Shown here piece after piece: positions 18,641-26,322 of a stretch of DNA of 64,000 nucleotides. Origin of the DNA: Hyphomonas oceanitis SCH89 (lineage in GTDB: Bacteria; Pseudomonadota; Alphaproteobacteria; Caulobacterales; Hyphomonadaceae). The translations under genes were made by a program, and so were the position numbers. The notes beneath the pieces are model-generated. The model made no database searches. It was not told the origin of the DNA and saw only the letters and a list, made by a program, of their open reading frames with translations. The DNA lies in the NCBI RefSeq assembly GCF_000685295.1, contig NZ_ARYL01000002.1, forward strand, positions 186,001 through 250,000, read 5' to 3'. How positions within the stretch are numbered: position 1 is the stretch's first letter; the number at the start of each line of letters is the position of its first letter.

Positions 18641-19473
18641 TCGGCGCCTTCAATACGGACCTTGTAGCGCTTGATGATGTCGGCGATGGCCTTGTCATTG
18701 GCCGCGCGCAGCGCCTCGTCATGCCAGTCGGATTCGACTTTGGCACGGACGTCTTCAAAGGGCGGGAGACGGCCCTCTTCGAGCGCCACGATGTGCACCA
18801 GATGCTGGCCGAATGCCGAGGAGACGGGGCCCTGCCATTCGGGCGCCGGTTTGAGGGAAAAGAGAGCCCTGGCGAAGTCTGCACCGAACAGGCGAACGGT
18901 TTCGCGTATCGGGAGATTACCATAGGCGCGTTGGAGCATGAAGGGATCTCCGAGGGGACGCCAGTCCACTGGTGTGGGGCCGTTGAGGGACTTCAGGAGG
19001 GCTTCCGAGTCCATTCCCGGGGTATTCCCGGACCGTTCCGGGTTTAAATAGACGTGTTCGAACGTGATGCTCGGTGGAAGCGTGTAGCTTGCCTTGTGGT
19101 CTTCGTACCACTTGCGCAGGGTGGTTTCGTCGGGCGCTGCCGTGTCGGCCAGGTCGGAGACCATGAAGCTCATCTTCTGGGCGAGGCGGCGTTCGATGAT
19201 CGTGTCGCCGACATCGAGGCCGAGGCGGCGGGCTTCGCGGGCGAGGGCTTCGTCGCGGACCTGATCGGTGACCATGGCGGCCATGTCCTCAGGTGAGGGC
19301 AGGGCGCCGGATTCAGAGGCATAGAGCGCGGCCATGCGCTCCATGTCTTCTTCGGTGACGGTGATGGTTCCGTCACGCGCGTCGGCATAGGCCGTCCACG
19401 CCGCATGGCCGGCAAAGACCAGAGCTGCGACGAGGACGAAATGGACGAGGGGTTCGCGGAGTAGAGCGCGCAT
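18637..19473 (-). CDS. membrane-anchored parvulin-type peptidyl-prolyl isomerase
   Basis: The product has 278 residues. An N-terminal anchor (LVHFVLVAALVFAGHAAW) is followed by a SurA/PpiC-like chaperone segment. A parvulin-like domain at about residues 125-240 contains ITFEHVYLNPER, DPFMLQRAYGNLP, FGADFARALFSLKPAPEWQGPV and FGQHLVHIVALEEGRLPPF. It ends with a helical tail (VESDWHDEALRAANDKAI). It probably assists folding of exported partners, and its placement between the DUF3604 and HupE-like genes suggests those are the clients. Its ATG is immediately adjacent to the DUF3604 stop. Confidence 0.87.
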   Translation of the reverse strand: MRALLREPLVHFVLVAALVFAGHAAWTAYADARDGTITVTEEDMERMAALYASESGALPSPEDMAAMVTDQVRDEALAREARRLGLDVGDTIIERRLAQKMSFMVSDLADTAAPDETTLRKWYEDHKASYTLPPSITFEHVYLNPERSGNTPGMDSEALLKSLNGPTPVDWRPLGDPFMLQRAYGNLPIRETVRLFGADFARALFSLKPAPEWQGPVSSAFGQHLVHIVALEEGRLPPFEDVRAKVESDWHDEALRAANDKAIADIIKRYKVRIEGAE

Positions 19474-21381
19474 CTAGGCTGGCGGAATGTACCAGATCGG
19501 CGATGTGTAGGCGCGTTCCTGGATGGTTGCGGGCAGAGCCGGATTTGGCGGCGTTGCGTTGCGATTGGCTTCCCATGTCGACCAGCGGCAGGTCGGGTTT
19601 TCGAGCACGCGAACATAATAGGTCGCGCGCTGGGCGGGATCGAAGTCCGGATCGGACCAGAGCGCTTTCAGCTCACCCGCACCTGTGCCGGGGCTGGTTT
19701 CGCAGGTCGCGATGTCGACACTGGCGCCATTGTCGGGGCAGCGATGATTGGCATCGGGCACGGCGCCGCCGGAGCAGGCCGCGTCATAAACAGCTTCGCC
19801 GTCGCTTGTGACCTTGACGATTTGGACGCGCTGGAGCGGCGCAGAATTGGAATCCTGCATGGCCCAGGCGATGAAGTGCGGGGCAGCGCCAGCGCCGACG
19901 AGGTCTCCGCCCATGGGCACGCCGCCGGCATAGGCCTGCTTTGCGAGGTCCGGGCTGGTGAGCATGGCGTCGGTATAGTTGAAGCCGCCAAAGAAGCGGA
20001 CTTTCATGCGGGGGCCTGTGGTGGCGAATGTTTCCTTGCGGCGGAAGGCGTCAAACAGGGAGTCGCGTGTGTTTTCCTCGGCCCAGACGCCGGTGAGGCC
20101 GGAAGCCGACCAGCGCGAGAACCAGTTCTTCGCATTCTTGGTTGTCTGGTTGTCGGGTTGATCGGCCCAGTCTTTTATGCCCGGCATGGGCACGGAGCCG
20201 CGCTGGAAGGGCAGGCCATCGACAATGCCGATTTTCGACCAGTAATCCTTTTCCGAATAGGACCCGCCGGCGACATGGCTGTCAGAAGCAGCGGTGAGAC
20301 CGAAGCGGAAAGGATCGAAGCCCTTTTCTTCCTGCAGTTTCAGGCCGTTGCGATAGGCTTCGCGGACATAGGAGCCGCTTGTTTTCGACACATCGTAGCT
20401 GCCGAGCAGCTCGTCATAGATTTCGAAATTGGCCCACTCATCGTTCGGCGAGAGATCAGGATGGGTTTCGGATGTGCCCTTGACCTGCGTGACTTCGACG
20501 AGCGGTTCGTTGCGCATGCGCTGCTCGGCATAGGCGGCATCGATCGGGTCGCCATTATAGGTTTCCAGCCTGAACATCTGGCCGTCGGAAACGTTTGAAT
20601 TGTGCGGGATGGCGATGGACTCGCGGCCTTCAGCGCGTTGCTGGTCCATCCAGTCCCACAGGTCTTCCGGGTTGGTGGAGTCGAGCGTGGAGAAGGCGCG
20701 GTCAGGCGCTTCGCCGCGGAAGAAGACGTTGCGGTGGAGGTTGCCGCCACCAAAGCCGCCATCTTCGCTCTGTGTCGTGACGGACGTGAACTCATAGGCC
20801 GAGAAGGTCGTGAAGACGCCGGGCTCGTTGTACTTTTCGGCGGCAGCGATGTTCTCCTGCCAGACGGAGGTGATGGTCGGCTCGTCATACATGTCTTCGA
20901 TCTTCTCGCCGGAGCGGACCGAGGCACCAACGCCCTGGAAGGCGGCGACGATCTTATCGGGATCGGTCGAGAACATTTCCTTGGCGCGGGGGAGTTCTGA
21001 CAGTGCGCTGCCCTTGGTGTTCATGGCCGGCAGGATGCCGAGATATTCGGCATGGTCGGTGACGGTGTAGAAGTCGAGCGGGCCGCCGGCGACGGTCATG
21101 TCGAAGCCGGAGGGATGCTTGATCGTCTCGCCCTTGGCAAAGCGGTAGGCATCATCGGCCGTGCGACGCACGTTGAAGATATAGGCGTCGAAACTGTTGC
21201 GCGTGTGGATGTGCATATCGCCGAAATAGGCGTTGCGGTCTTCGTTATAGCCGGGTGTTGCGCCTTCGGGCACGGCAGCTTGCGGTGCGGCGGCTTCTTC
21301 GACGGGGGCTGTTTCGGTCTTGTTGCCGCTACAGGCGACAAGCGCGAGCGCCGTACTGGCGAGCGTCAGGGTCTTCCACAT
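19474..21381 (-). CDS. DUF3604 family lipoprotein
   Basis: The product has 635 residues. The lipobox is at LALVAC (C17), so the protein is probably a periplasmic or outer-membrane lipoprotein. The DUF3604 domain fills the rest: YFGDMHIHTRNSFDAY (a PHP-like metal motif HIHT), YTVTDHAEYLG, SIAIPHNSNVSDG, GLTAASDSHVAGGSYSE and TFATTGPRMKVRFFGG. These histidines and aspartates resemble the PHP phosphoesterase fold, so a metal-dependent hydrolase is plausible, but no substrate is established. It leads the cassette with the parvulin and HupE-like genes. Confidence 0.9.
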   Translation of the reverse strand: MWKTLTLASTALALVACSGNKTETAPVEEAAAPQAAVPEGATPGYNEDRNAYFGDMHIHTRNSFDAYIFNVRRTADDAYRFAKGETIKHPSGFDMTVAGGPLDFYTVTDHAEYLGILPAMNTKGSALSELPRAKEMFSTDPDKIVAAFQGVGASVRSGEKIEDMYDEPTITSVWQENIAAAEKYNEPGVFTTFSAYEFTSVTTQSEDGGFGGGNLHRNVFFRGEAPDRAFSTLDSTNPEDLWDWMDQQRAEGRESIAIPHNSNVSDGQMFRLETYNGDPIDAAYAEQRMRNEPLVEVTQVKGTSETHPDLSPNDEWANFEIYDELLGSYDVSKTSGSYVREAYRNGLKLQEEKGFDPFRFGLTAASDSHVAGGSYSEKDYWSKIGIVDGLPFQRGSVPMPGIKDWADQPDNQTTKNAKNWFSRWSASGLTGVWAEENTRDSLFDAFRRKETFATTGPRMKVRFFGGFNYTDAMLTSPDLAKQAYAGGVPMGGDLVGAGAAPHFIAWAMQDSNSAPLQRVQIVKVTSDGEAVYDAACSGGAVPDANHRCPDNGASVDIATCETSPGTGAGELKALWSDPDFDPAQRATYYVRVLENPTCRWSTWEANRNATPPNPALPATIQERAYTSPIWYIPPA

Positions 21382-21476
21382 TTTGCTATTCCTCCCACGG
21401 GCGCGATTGGTGCGCTCTCATGGGAGTTGTTTTTGCAGTGATTGTGCCAGTTGTCCAGACCGCCTTGCGGGAAGGA

Positions 21477-22931
21477 TCAGCCCTGCCAGAAGCGGCGCGT
21501 CAGCACGACGAAAACCGAGATGAACTCCAGTCGCCCCAGCAGCATCGCGATGGCGCAGATCCACTTGGCGGCATCGGGCAGCGTCTGGAAGGTGGATGAT
21601 GGACCGATAACAGGGCCGAGGCCGGGGCCGACATTGGACACGCTTGTGGCGGAGCCGGATATGGCGGTCATGGCATCGAGTCCGCATAGCGAGAGCAGTG
21701 CCGCGGCAACGAGGAATGTGACGAGATACAGGAAAACGAAGACCATGACGGATTGCAGCGTTTCTTCATCAACGACCTTGTTGCCGTAACGCACCGGGGT
21801 ACGACGGTGCGGCATGGTCATGCGTCGCGAATAGGCGATGAGGGCCTTGGCGGTGATTTCGAGGCGGAACATTTTCAGGCCGCAAGCGGCCGAGCCGGCG
21901 CAGCCGCCGACGAAGGTCGCGACAAGGAATATCGCCATAACGGGCGAACCCCATGTGTCGTAAGGAGCGGAGGCATATCCGGTTCCTGTCATGATCGAGA
22001 TGATGTTGAAAAGGGCATCCTTGAACGCGTGTGCCGCCGTTTCAAAGATGCGCGGATCAACCACGGCCTCATGATAGGCGACGATCACGACGGACAGGAG
22101 CAACGCGATCGACAGGTAGACGCGTGGCTGCGGGTCGCGGATCAGGGGTGAGATGCGTCCTTGCAACAGCAACATGGCCAGAAGGCTCTGCGGAAGGCCT
22201 GCCACGAACATGAAGAAGGTCGCGACATAGGGTGCGTTTGTGTCGTTGAAGTAGCCGAAGGACAGGTCGTGCGTGGAGTAGCCCCCCGCCGACATCGTTG
22301 TCATCGAGTGCGTAATCGCATCGAACCAGCTCATCCCTGCGAGGAAGTAGCAAAGGGCGCAGAGCATCGAGATAAGCAGGTAGGTAAAGCCGAGATAGGC
22401 GGCGATATCGGTCACACGCGGCAGGAACTTGCCGGAGAGATCAGAGCTTTCGAGTTCAAAGAGCTGCATACCACCGACCCGGAGCTGGGGAAGGATGGCG
22501 ATGGCTGTCACGATAATGCCGATGCCACCGAACCATTGCAGGATGGCGCGCCAGAGGAGCAGGCCGCGCGGCATGTCATCAAGGCCCGTAATGACCGTCG
22601 CCCCGGTCGTGGTGAGGCCGGAAACGCATTCGAAGTAGGAATCCGTAATCGACATTCCCGATGCCATGAACGGGATTGAAGCTATGGCGGGCAGGAACAC
22701 CCATACCAGAACGGTCAGCAGGAAGGCTTCGCGTTGGCCCGTGGACTGGTCGCCGCTGCGCGCCAGGATCCAGAGGCAGGTGCCAATGAAGATGGAGCCG
22801 AAGGCCGAAACGGCGAAAACGTGTGATTCCGGGCGTTTGTCGGCAAAATCCATCAGCGCGCACGGGATCATCGCCACGCCGAGGAGGACGGTCATGATGC
22901 CGATGGCGAGGAGGATGGGGCGTAGCTGCAT
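21477..22931 (-). CDS. trkH: Trk/Ktr-type potassium transporter membrane subunit
   Basis: The product has 484 residues, the usual length of TrkH/TrkG. Four pore-loop repeats with their selectivity-filter glycines are visible: SGLTTTGATVITGLD near residue 100, THSMTTMSAGGYSTHD near 210, IISIMTGTGYASAPYD near 310 and SGSATSVSNVGPGLG near 430. It takes up K+ across the inner membrane, normally gated by a TrkA partner, which is not encoded in this window. It is divergent from the dehydrogenase at 23165 over about 230 bases. Confidence 0.95.
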   Translation of the reverse strand: MQLRPILLAIGIMTVLLGVAMIPCALMDFADKRPESHVFAVSAFGSIFIGTCLWILARSGDQSTGQREAFLLTVLVWVFLPAIASIPFMASGMSITDSYFECVSGLTTTGATVITGLDDMPRGLLLWRAILQWFGGIGIIVTAIAILPQLRVGGMQLFELESSDLSGKFLPRVTDIAAYLGFTYLLISMLCALCYFLAGMSWFDAITHSMTTMSAGGYSTHDLSFGYFNDTNAPYVATFFMFVAGLPQSLLAMLLLQGRISPLIRDPQPRVYLSIALLLSVVIVAYHEAVVDPRIFETAAHAFKDALFNIISIMTGTGYASAPYDTWGSPVMAIFLVATFVGGCAGSAACGLKMFRLEITAKALIAYSRRMTMPHRRTPVRYGNKVVDEETLQSVMVFVFLYLVTFLVAAALLSLCGLDAMTAISGSATSVSNVGPGLGPVIGPSSTFQTLPDAAKWICAIAMLLGRLEFISVFVVLTRRFWQG

Positions 22932-23164
22932 TTTACGCGCGGAAGATACGCTTCAAATCCTGCGAAGACGTCAATTTTCTTAAGGTTAACAAGAGGTTTC
23001 CAAAGGCAGGTGCCAAGGCGGCACGGGGGCAGGCCAAACTGGGTAGCAAGCAGGCAAGGATTGGGCCATAGGCGGGTGTGTCGCGGGGTCGTTTCGATTG
23101 ACCCAGCGGAAGTAAGATCTTAAAGCCCAAATATCGTTTCATTTGCAACCAATGGCATCCTCCC

Positions 23165-24205
23165 ATGTTCGATCACCCTTCCTATGACGCCCATGAGGGC
23201 GTGCACCTTTTCCAGGACGAAGCGAGCGGGCTGAAAGCGATTATTGCCGTCCATTCAACAGCGCGGGGCCCGGCGGCGGGTGGTACGCGGATGTGGGATT
23301 TCGCCAATGGCGAGGCCATGTTGCGCGACGTGCTGCGCCTCAGCCAGGGCATGAGCTACAAGAACGCCATGGCGGACCTGCCGCTGGGCGGCGGCAAGGC
23401 CGTGATCTGGGGCAATGCGAAGACCGACAAGTCGCCGGACCTGTTCCGGGCATTCGGCCGGGCCGTGGAAAGCCTGCAGGGGCGCTATTACACAGCCGAG
23501 GACGTGGGCATCGATGTCGCCGACATGGAGATCGTGCGGCAGGAGACGGCCTATGTGGCCGGGCTGGACAAGGGCGAGGCCGCGAGCGGCGACCCGTCGC
23601 CAATCACGGCGCGGGGCGTGTTTCTGGGCATTGTCGAGACAGCCAAACGTGCGCTGGGCAGCGGCGACCTGAAGGGCCGGACCGTGGCGGTGCAGGGCGT
23701 TGGGTCGGTCGGCGCGCATACGTGCGATCATCTGGCCGAGGCAGGCGCCAACCTGATCATCACCGATATCGACCAGGCTGCGCTGCAGGCCGTGTCGGCG
23801 CGCACGGGTGCGCGTATCGTGGGGCCGGACGAGATCTATGACGTCGAGGCGGATATCTTCTCGCCCTGCGCGCTGGGCGCGATCATCAATGAGCAGACGC
23901 TCGGCCGCTTCAAGGTGAAGGCGATTGCCGGGGGCGCAAACAACCAGCTGGTCATGCCGGAGATGGGTGAGCTGTTGCGGCGCAAGGGCATTCTCTATGC
24001 GCCGGACTATGTGATCAATGGCGGCGGCATCATCAATGTGGCCGCCGAGATTTCCGGCAATTACTCGCGCGAATGGGTGGACGCTAAACTGGCCAAGCTC
24101 GTCGAGACGCTGGGCGACGTGCTGGACGAGGCGCTGTCAGGCGAAAAGCCTACCAATCAGGTTGCGGACCGAATTGCACGCGAACGGATTGCCGCTGCCC
24201 GCTAG
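23165..24205 (+). CDS. Leu/Phe/Val dehydrogenase family protein
   Basis: The product has 346 residues of the Glu/Leu/Phe/Val dehydrogenase superfamily, catalysing NAD-dependent oxidative deamination of branched-chain or aromatic amino acids. The catalytic lysine region LPLGGGKAVIWG follows YKNAMADLP. The dinucleotide-binding fold is in VAVQGVGSVGAHTCDHL with an acidic end in IITDID. GGANNQLV and YVINGGGIINVAAE are conserved family blocks. The length favours leucine or phenylalanine dehydrogenase over glutamate dehydrogenase; exact specificity is not resolvable by eye. Confidence 0.92.
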   Translation: MFDHPSYDAHEGVHLFQDEASGLKAIIAVHSTARGPAAGGTRMWDFANGEAMLRDVLRLSQGMSYKNAMADLPLGGGKAVIWGNAKTDKSPDLFRAFGRAVESLQGRYYTAEDVGIDVADMEIVRQETAYVAGLDKGEAASGDPSPITARGVFLGIVETAKRALGSGDLKGRTVAVQGVGSVGAHTCDHLAEAGANLIITDIDQAALQAVSARTGARIVGPDEIYDVEADIFSPCALGAIINEQTLGRFKVKAIAGGANNQLVMPEMGELLRRKGILYAPDYVINGGGIINVAAEISGNYSREWVDAKLAKLVETLGDVLDEALSGEKPTNQVADRIARERIAAAR

Positions 24206-24285
24206 GGGTTTCTGCGTAGTTCGCGGAACGGTGCCCGGATGGTACATTATCTCTCAGGAGCAATCCGCCAGGAGGTATATGCGCC

Positions 24286-25119
24286 ATGTCAGTTGTTGCC
24301 GTATTACAGGGTACTGAAGCCGAAGATCGCCAGACCACACTTGCCGCAATAGAGATTGCGCGGCGCCTGAACACGCCCGTTACCGGCCTGTTCGCGCTGC
24401 CTGATCCAATGGCGGTGCTGATGGTGTCGACCTCGCCGGAAATGGCGACCGTCTCGCCTGCCGCGACGCAGAGCGTGATCGACATGCAGGCAAAGATGAC
24501 GAAGATCGCCAAGACGGTCTTCCATGATGCGACCAGTACCGGCGCGCACGGGCTGGACTGCGACTTCTTCCATGAAGTGAACACGGTGGAACGCGCCAGC
24601 GCGAATGCCGCCACGCTGGCTGATGCGGTCGTGTTTCCGCGCTCGGCGGCCACAACTTCCGCGCCGCTCTATATGGCGTTCGAGCATGTGATGATGGAAG
24701 CGCGGCTTCCGCTGGTTCTTGCGGGTACGGACAATATTCCGACCGGGCCGGTGATCATTGCCTGGGATGGCAGCAATGGTGCTTCGCGGGCTGTGCGGTT
24801 TCACCTGCCGCTGATCCGCGCTTTTGGCGACGTGATCATTGCGCAGGCGCCGAAGGACCTGGAGCGCGATGCAGCACGCCCGGTGGCTGAGCCGGGTACA
24901 CTGGAAGACTGGCTGAAGCGCCATGGTGTGAGCGTAAAGGTTGCTGGCATCGAGGGCGATGTCGCTGGTGGCCTTCTGGCGCTGGCCAAGGGCAGCGGCG
25001 CGTCAATGATCGTGGCGGGGGCCTATGGGCACTCTCGGCTGGGCGAACGCCTGTTCGGCGGCACGACGCGGCACCTGCTGTCGGCAAAGGATGCCCCGGC
25101 GCTGGCCCTGGCGCGCTGA
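24286..25119 (+). CDS. tandem universal stress protein
   Basis: The product has 277 residues, consistent with two fused Usp domains. The first (about 1-145) starts MSVVAVLQGTE. The second starts near GPVIIAWDGSNGASRAVRFHL and carries the ATP-binding signature GAYGHSRLGERLFGGTTRHLL, so only the C-terminal domain looks nucleotide-binding. An excellent ribosome-binding site (AGGAGG at 24270-24275) lies before the ATG. Its role is stress or energy-limitation response by family; no direct partner is visible beside it. Confidence 0.9.
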   Translation: MSVVAVLQGTEAEDRQTTLAAIEIARRLNTPVTGLFALPDPMAVLMVSTSPEMATVSPAATQSVIDMQAKMTKIAKTVFHDATSTGAHGLDCDFFHEVNTVERASANAATLADAVVFPRSAATTSAPLYMAFEHVMMEARLPLVLAGTDNIPTGPVIIAWDGSNGASRAVRFHLPLIRAFGDVIIAQAPKDLERDAARPVAEPGTLEDWLKRHGVSVKVAGIEGDVAGGLLALAKGSGASMIVAGAYGHSRLGERLFGGTTRHLLSAKDAPALALAR

Positions 25120-25152
25120 GACTTTCCACATTCTGAGTTCATGGAGATTGTA

Positions 25153-25521
25153 ATGACCCTTAGCCGCATCACACTACAATTGGCCCGTAATCCGGGCCTG
25201 CCAGCTGGCGACCCGGCGCGGGGCTATACGCTCGTTGCGCCGCTGACGCCTGACGCGCATCTTGATGTTGAAGCGTGGCGGGAAAATCGCAAGGCTTGCC
25301 GCGTTGTGCGCTTCTCGCCAGTGGATGATGAACATGCCGATGGGCGGCTGACGCATTGCGGGGATCGCTGGTTTTTCCATTATGACGAAGATGATGAAGG
25401 CGATGATGAGGCGGGCTACCGCCTTGGCGAGCATGTTTTCAAGGAAGGCGAATACGTGACCGTGGCGAGCTTTGGCGAAGAGCCGCTGACCTATAAGGTG
25501 ACCGACGTCTCCAGCCTGTAA
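25153..25521 (+). CDS. small acidic hypothetical protein
   Basis: The product has 122 residues from the ATG at 25153, chosen because GGAG at 25143-25146 makes a proper Shine-Dalgarno for it; an ATG at 25141 adds four residues and would swallow that site. The protein is soluble with a mid-section rich in Asp/Glu (HYDEDDEGDDEAGY). Bounded by RGYTLVAPLTPDAHLDVEAW and EPLTYKVTDVS, it looks like a compact beta-rich domain. It lies 21-33 bases after the Usp gene, so they are probably co-transcribed. No family is assigned. Confidence 0.75.
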   Translation: MTLSRITLQLARNPGLPAGDPARGYTLVAPLTPDAHLDVEAWRENRKACRVVRFSPVDDEHADGRLTHCGDRWFFHYDEDDEGDDEAGYRLGEHVFKEGEYVTVASFGEEPLTYKVTDVSSL

Positions 25522-25588
25522 TCGGTTCGCGCAAGGCGGCCGAATTCTGGTATCCGGGACGTGTGTTACCGGAAGGGGAGAGGCAAGC

Positions 25589-26263
25589 ATGTGCGGACGC
25601 TATTTCAGGCATGACGTGACCTGGGCCGAATATCATGCGGCACTGAGCATTATCCCCTACGAGGATGTTGAGCCGCCTGAGGCGACTTACAATGCTGCGC
25701 CGACAACGATCCAGCCGATCGTGCGCCGGGCCGAACATGGGATGCACCGCGAGCTGGCGCCAGCGCGCTGGGGGCTGGTGCCGTCCTGGTGGACCAAGCC
25801 GCTGTCGGAGATGAAGTTTACGACGTTCAATGCGCAGGCGGAAACAGCGGCGGAAAAGCCGGTGTTTCGCGGCGCGTACCGGCATCATCGCTGCCTCGTG
25901 CCTGTGTCCGGTTTCTACGAGTGGACGGGCGCCAAGGGCGCGAAGACGCCGTTCGCGATCAGCCTGCGCAACAGGCGCTGGTTCTGCGTGGCAGGGCTTT
26001 GGGACTCGGCGCTGATTGACGGGTCCGAGATCCACAGCTTCACGATCCTGACGACGAAGCCGAATGACCTGATGGCCGGGCTGCATACGCGCATGCCGGT
26101 GATTGTGGCGCCGGAGGATTATTCGCTCTGGCTCGACCCTGACGCGGGTGATCCGTCACATCTATTTGAATCCTTTCCGGCGGAAGACATGCAGGCCTGG
26201 CCGGTCGGGCCGGAGGTGGGCAATGTGCGAAACAATCATCCGGACCTGATCGCCGAGGCCTGA
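25589..26263 (+). CDS. SOS response-associated peptidase family protein (SRAP/YedK-like)
   Basis: The product has 224 residues, a typical SRAP protein that forms a stable DNA-protein crosslink at abasic sites in single-stranded DNA. The catalytic C2 follows the initiator methionine (MCGRYFRHD). N35 (ATYNAAPT), E111 (SGFYEWTG) and H166 (LHTRMPVIV) complete the active-site set known from YedK/HMCES. The start is therefore fixed at 25589, preceded by a purine-rich GGAAGGGGAGAGG. It is followed at once by a bidirectional terminator. Confidence 0.94.
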   Translation: MCGRYFRHDVTWAEYHAALSIIPYEDVEPPEATYNAAPTTIQPIVRRAEHGMHRELAPARWGLVPSWWTKPLSEMKFTTFNAQAETAAEKPVFRGAYRHHRCLVPVSGFYEWTGAKGAKTPFAISLRNRRWFCVAGLWDSALIDGSEIHSFTILTTKPNDLMAGLHTRMPVIVAPEDYSLWLDPDAGDPSHLFESFPAEDMQAWPVGPEVGNVRNNHPDLIAEA

Positions 26264-26267
26264 ACGA

Positions 26268-26300
26268 AAAAGCCGGGCGCACATGAGTGGCCCGGCTTTT
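26268..26300. terminator. bidirectional intrinsic terminator
   Basis: AAAAAGCCGGGC and GCCCGGCTTTT form a perfect GC stem with an A-run on the left and a T-run on the right, so it can serve both the SRAP gene (+) and the convergent TonB receptor gene (-). Confidence 0.88.
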
Positions 26301-26322
26301 CCTGTTCGGCTTATGCTGACGC

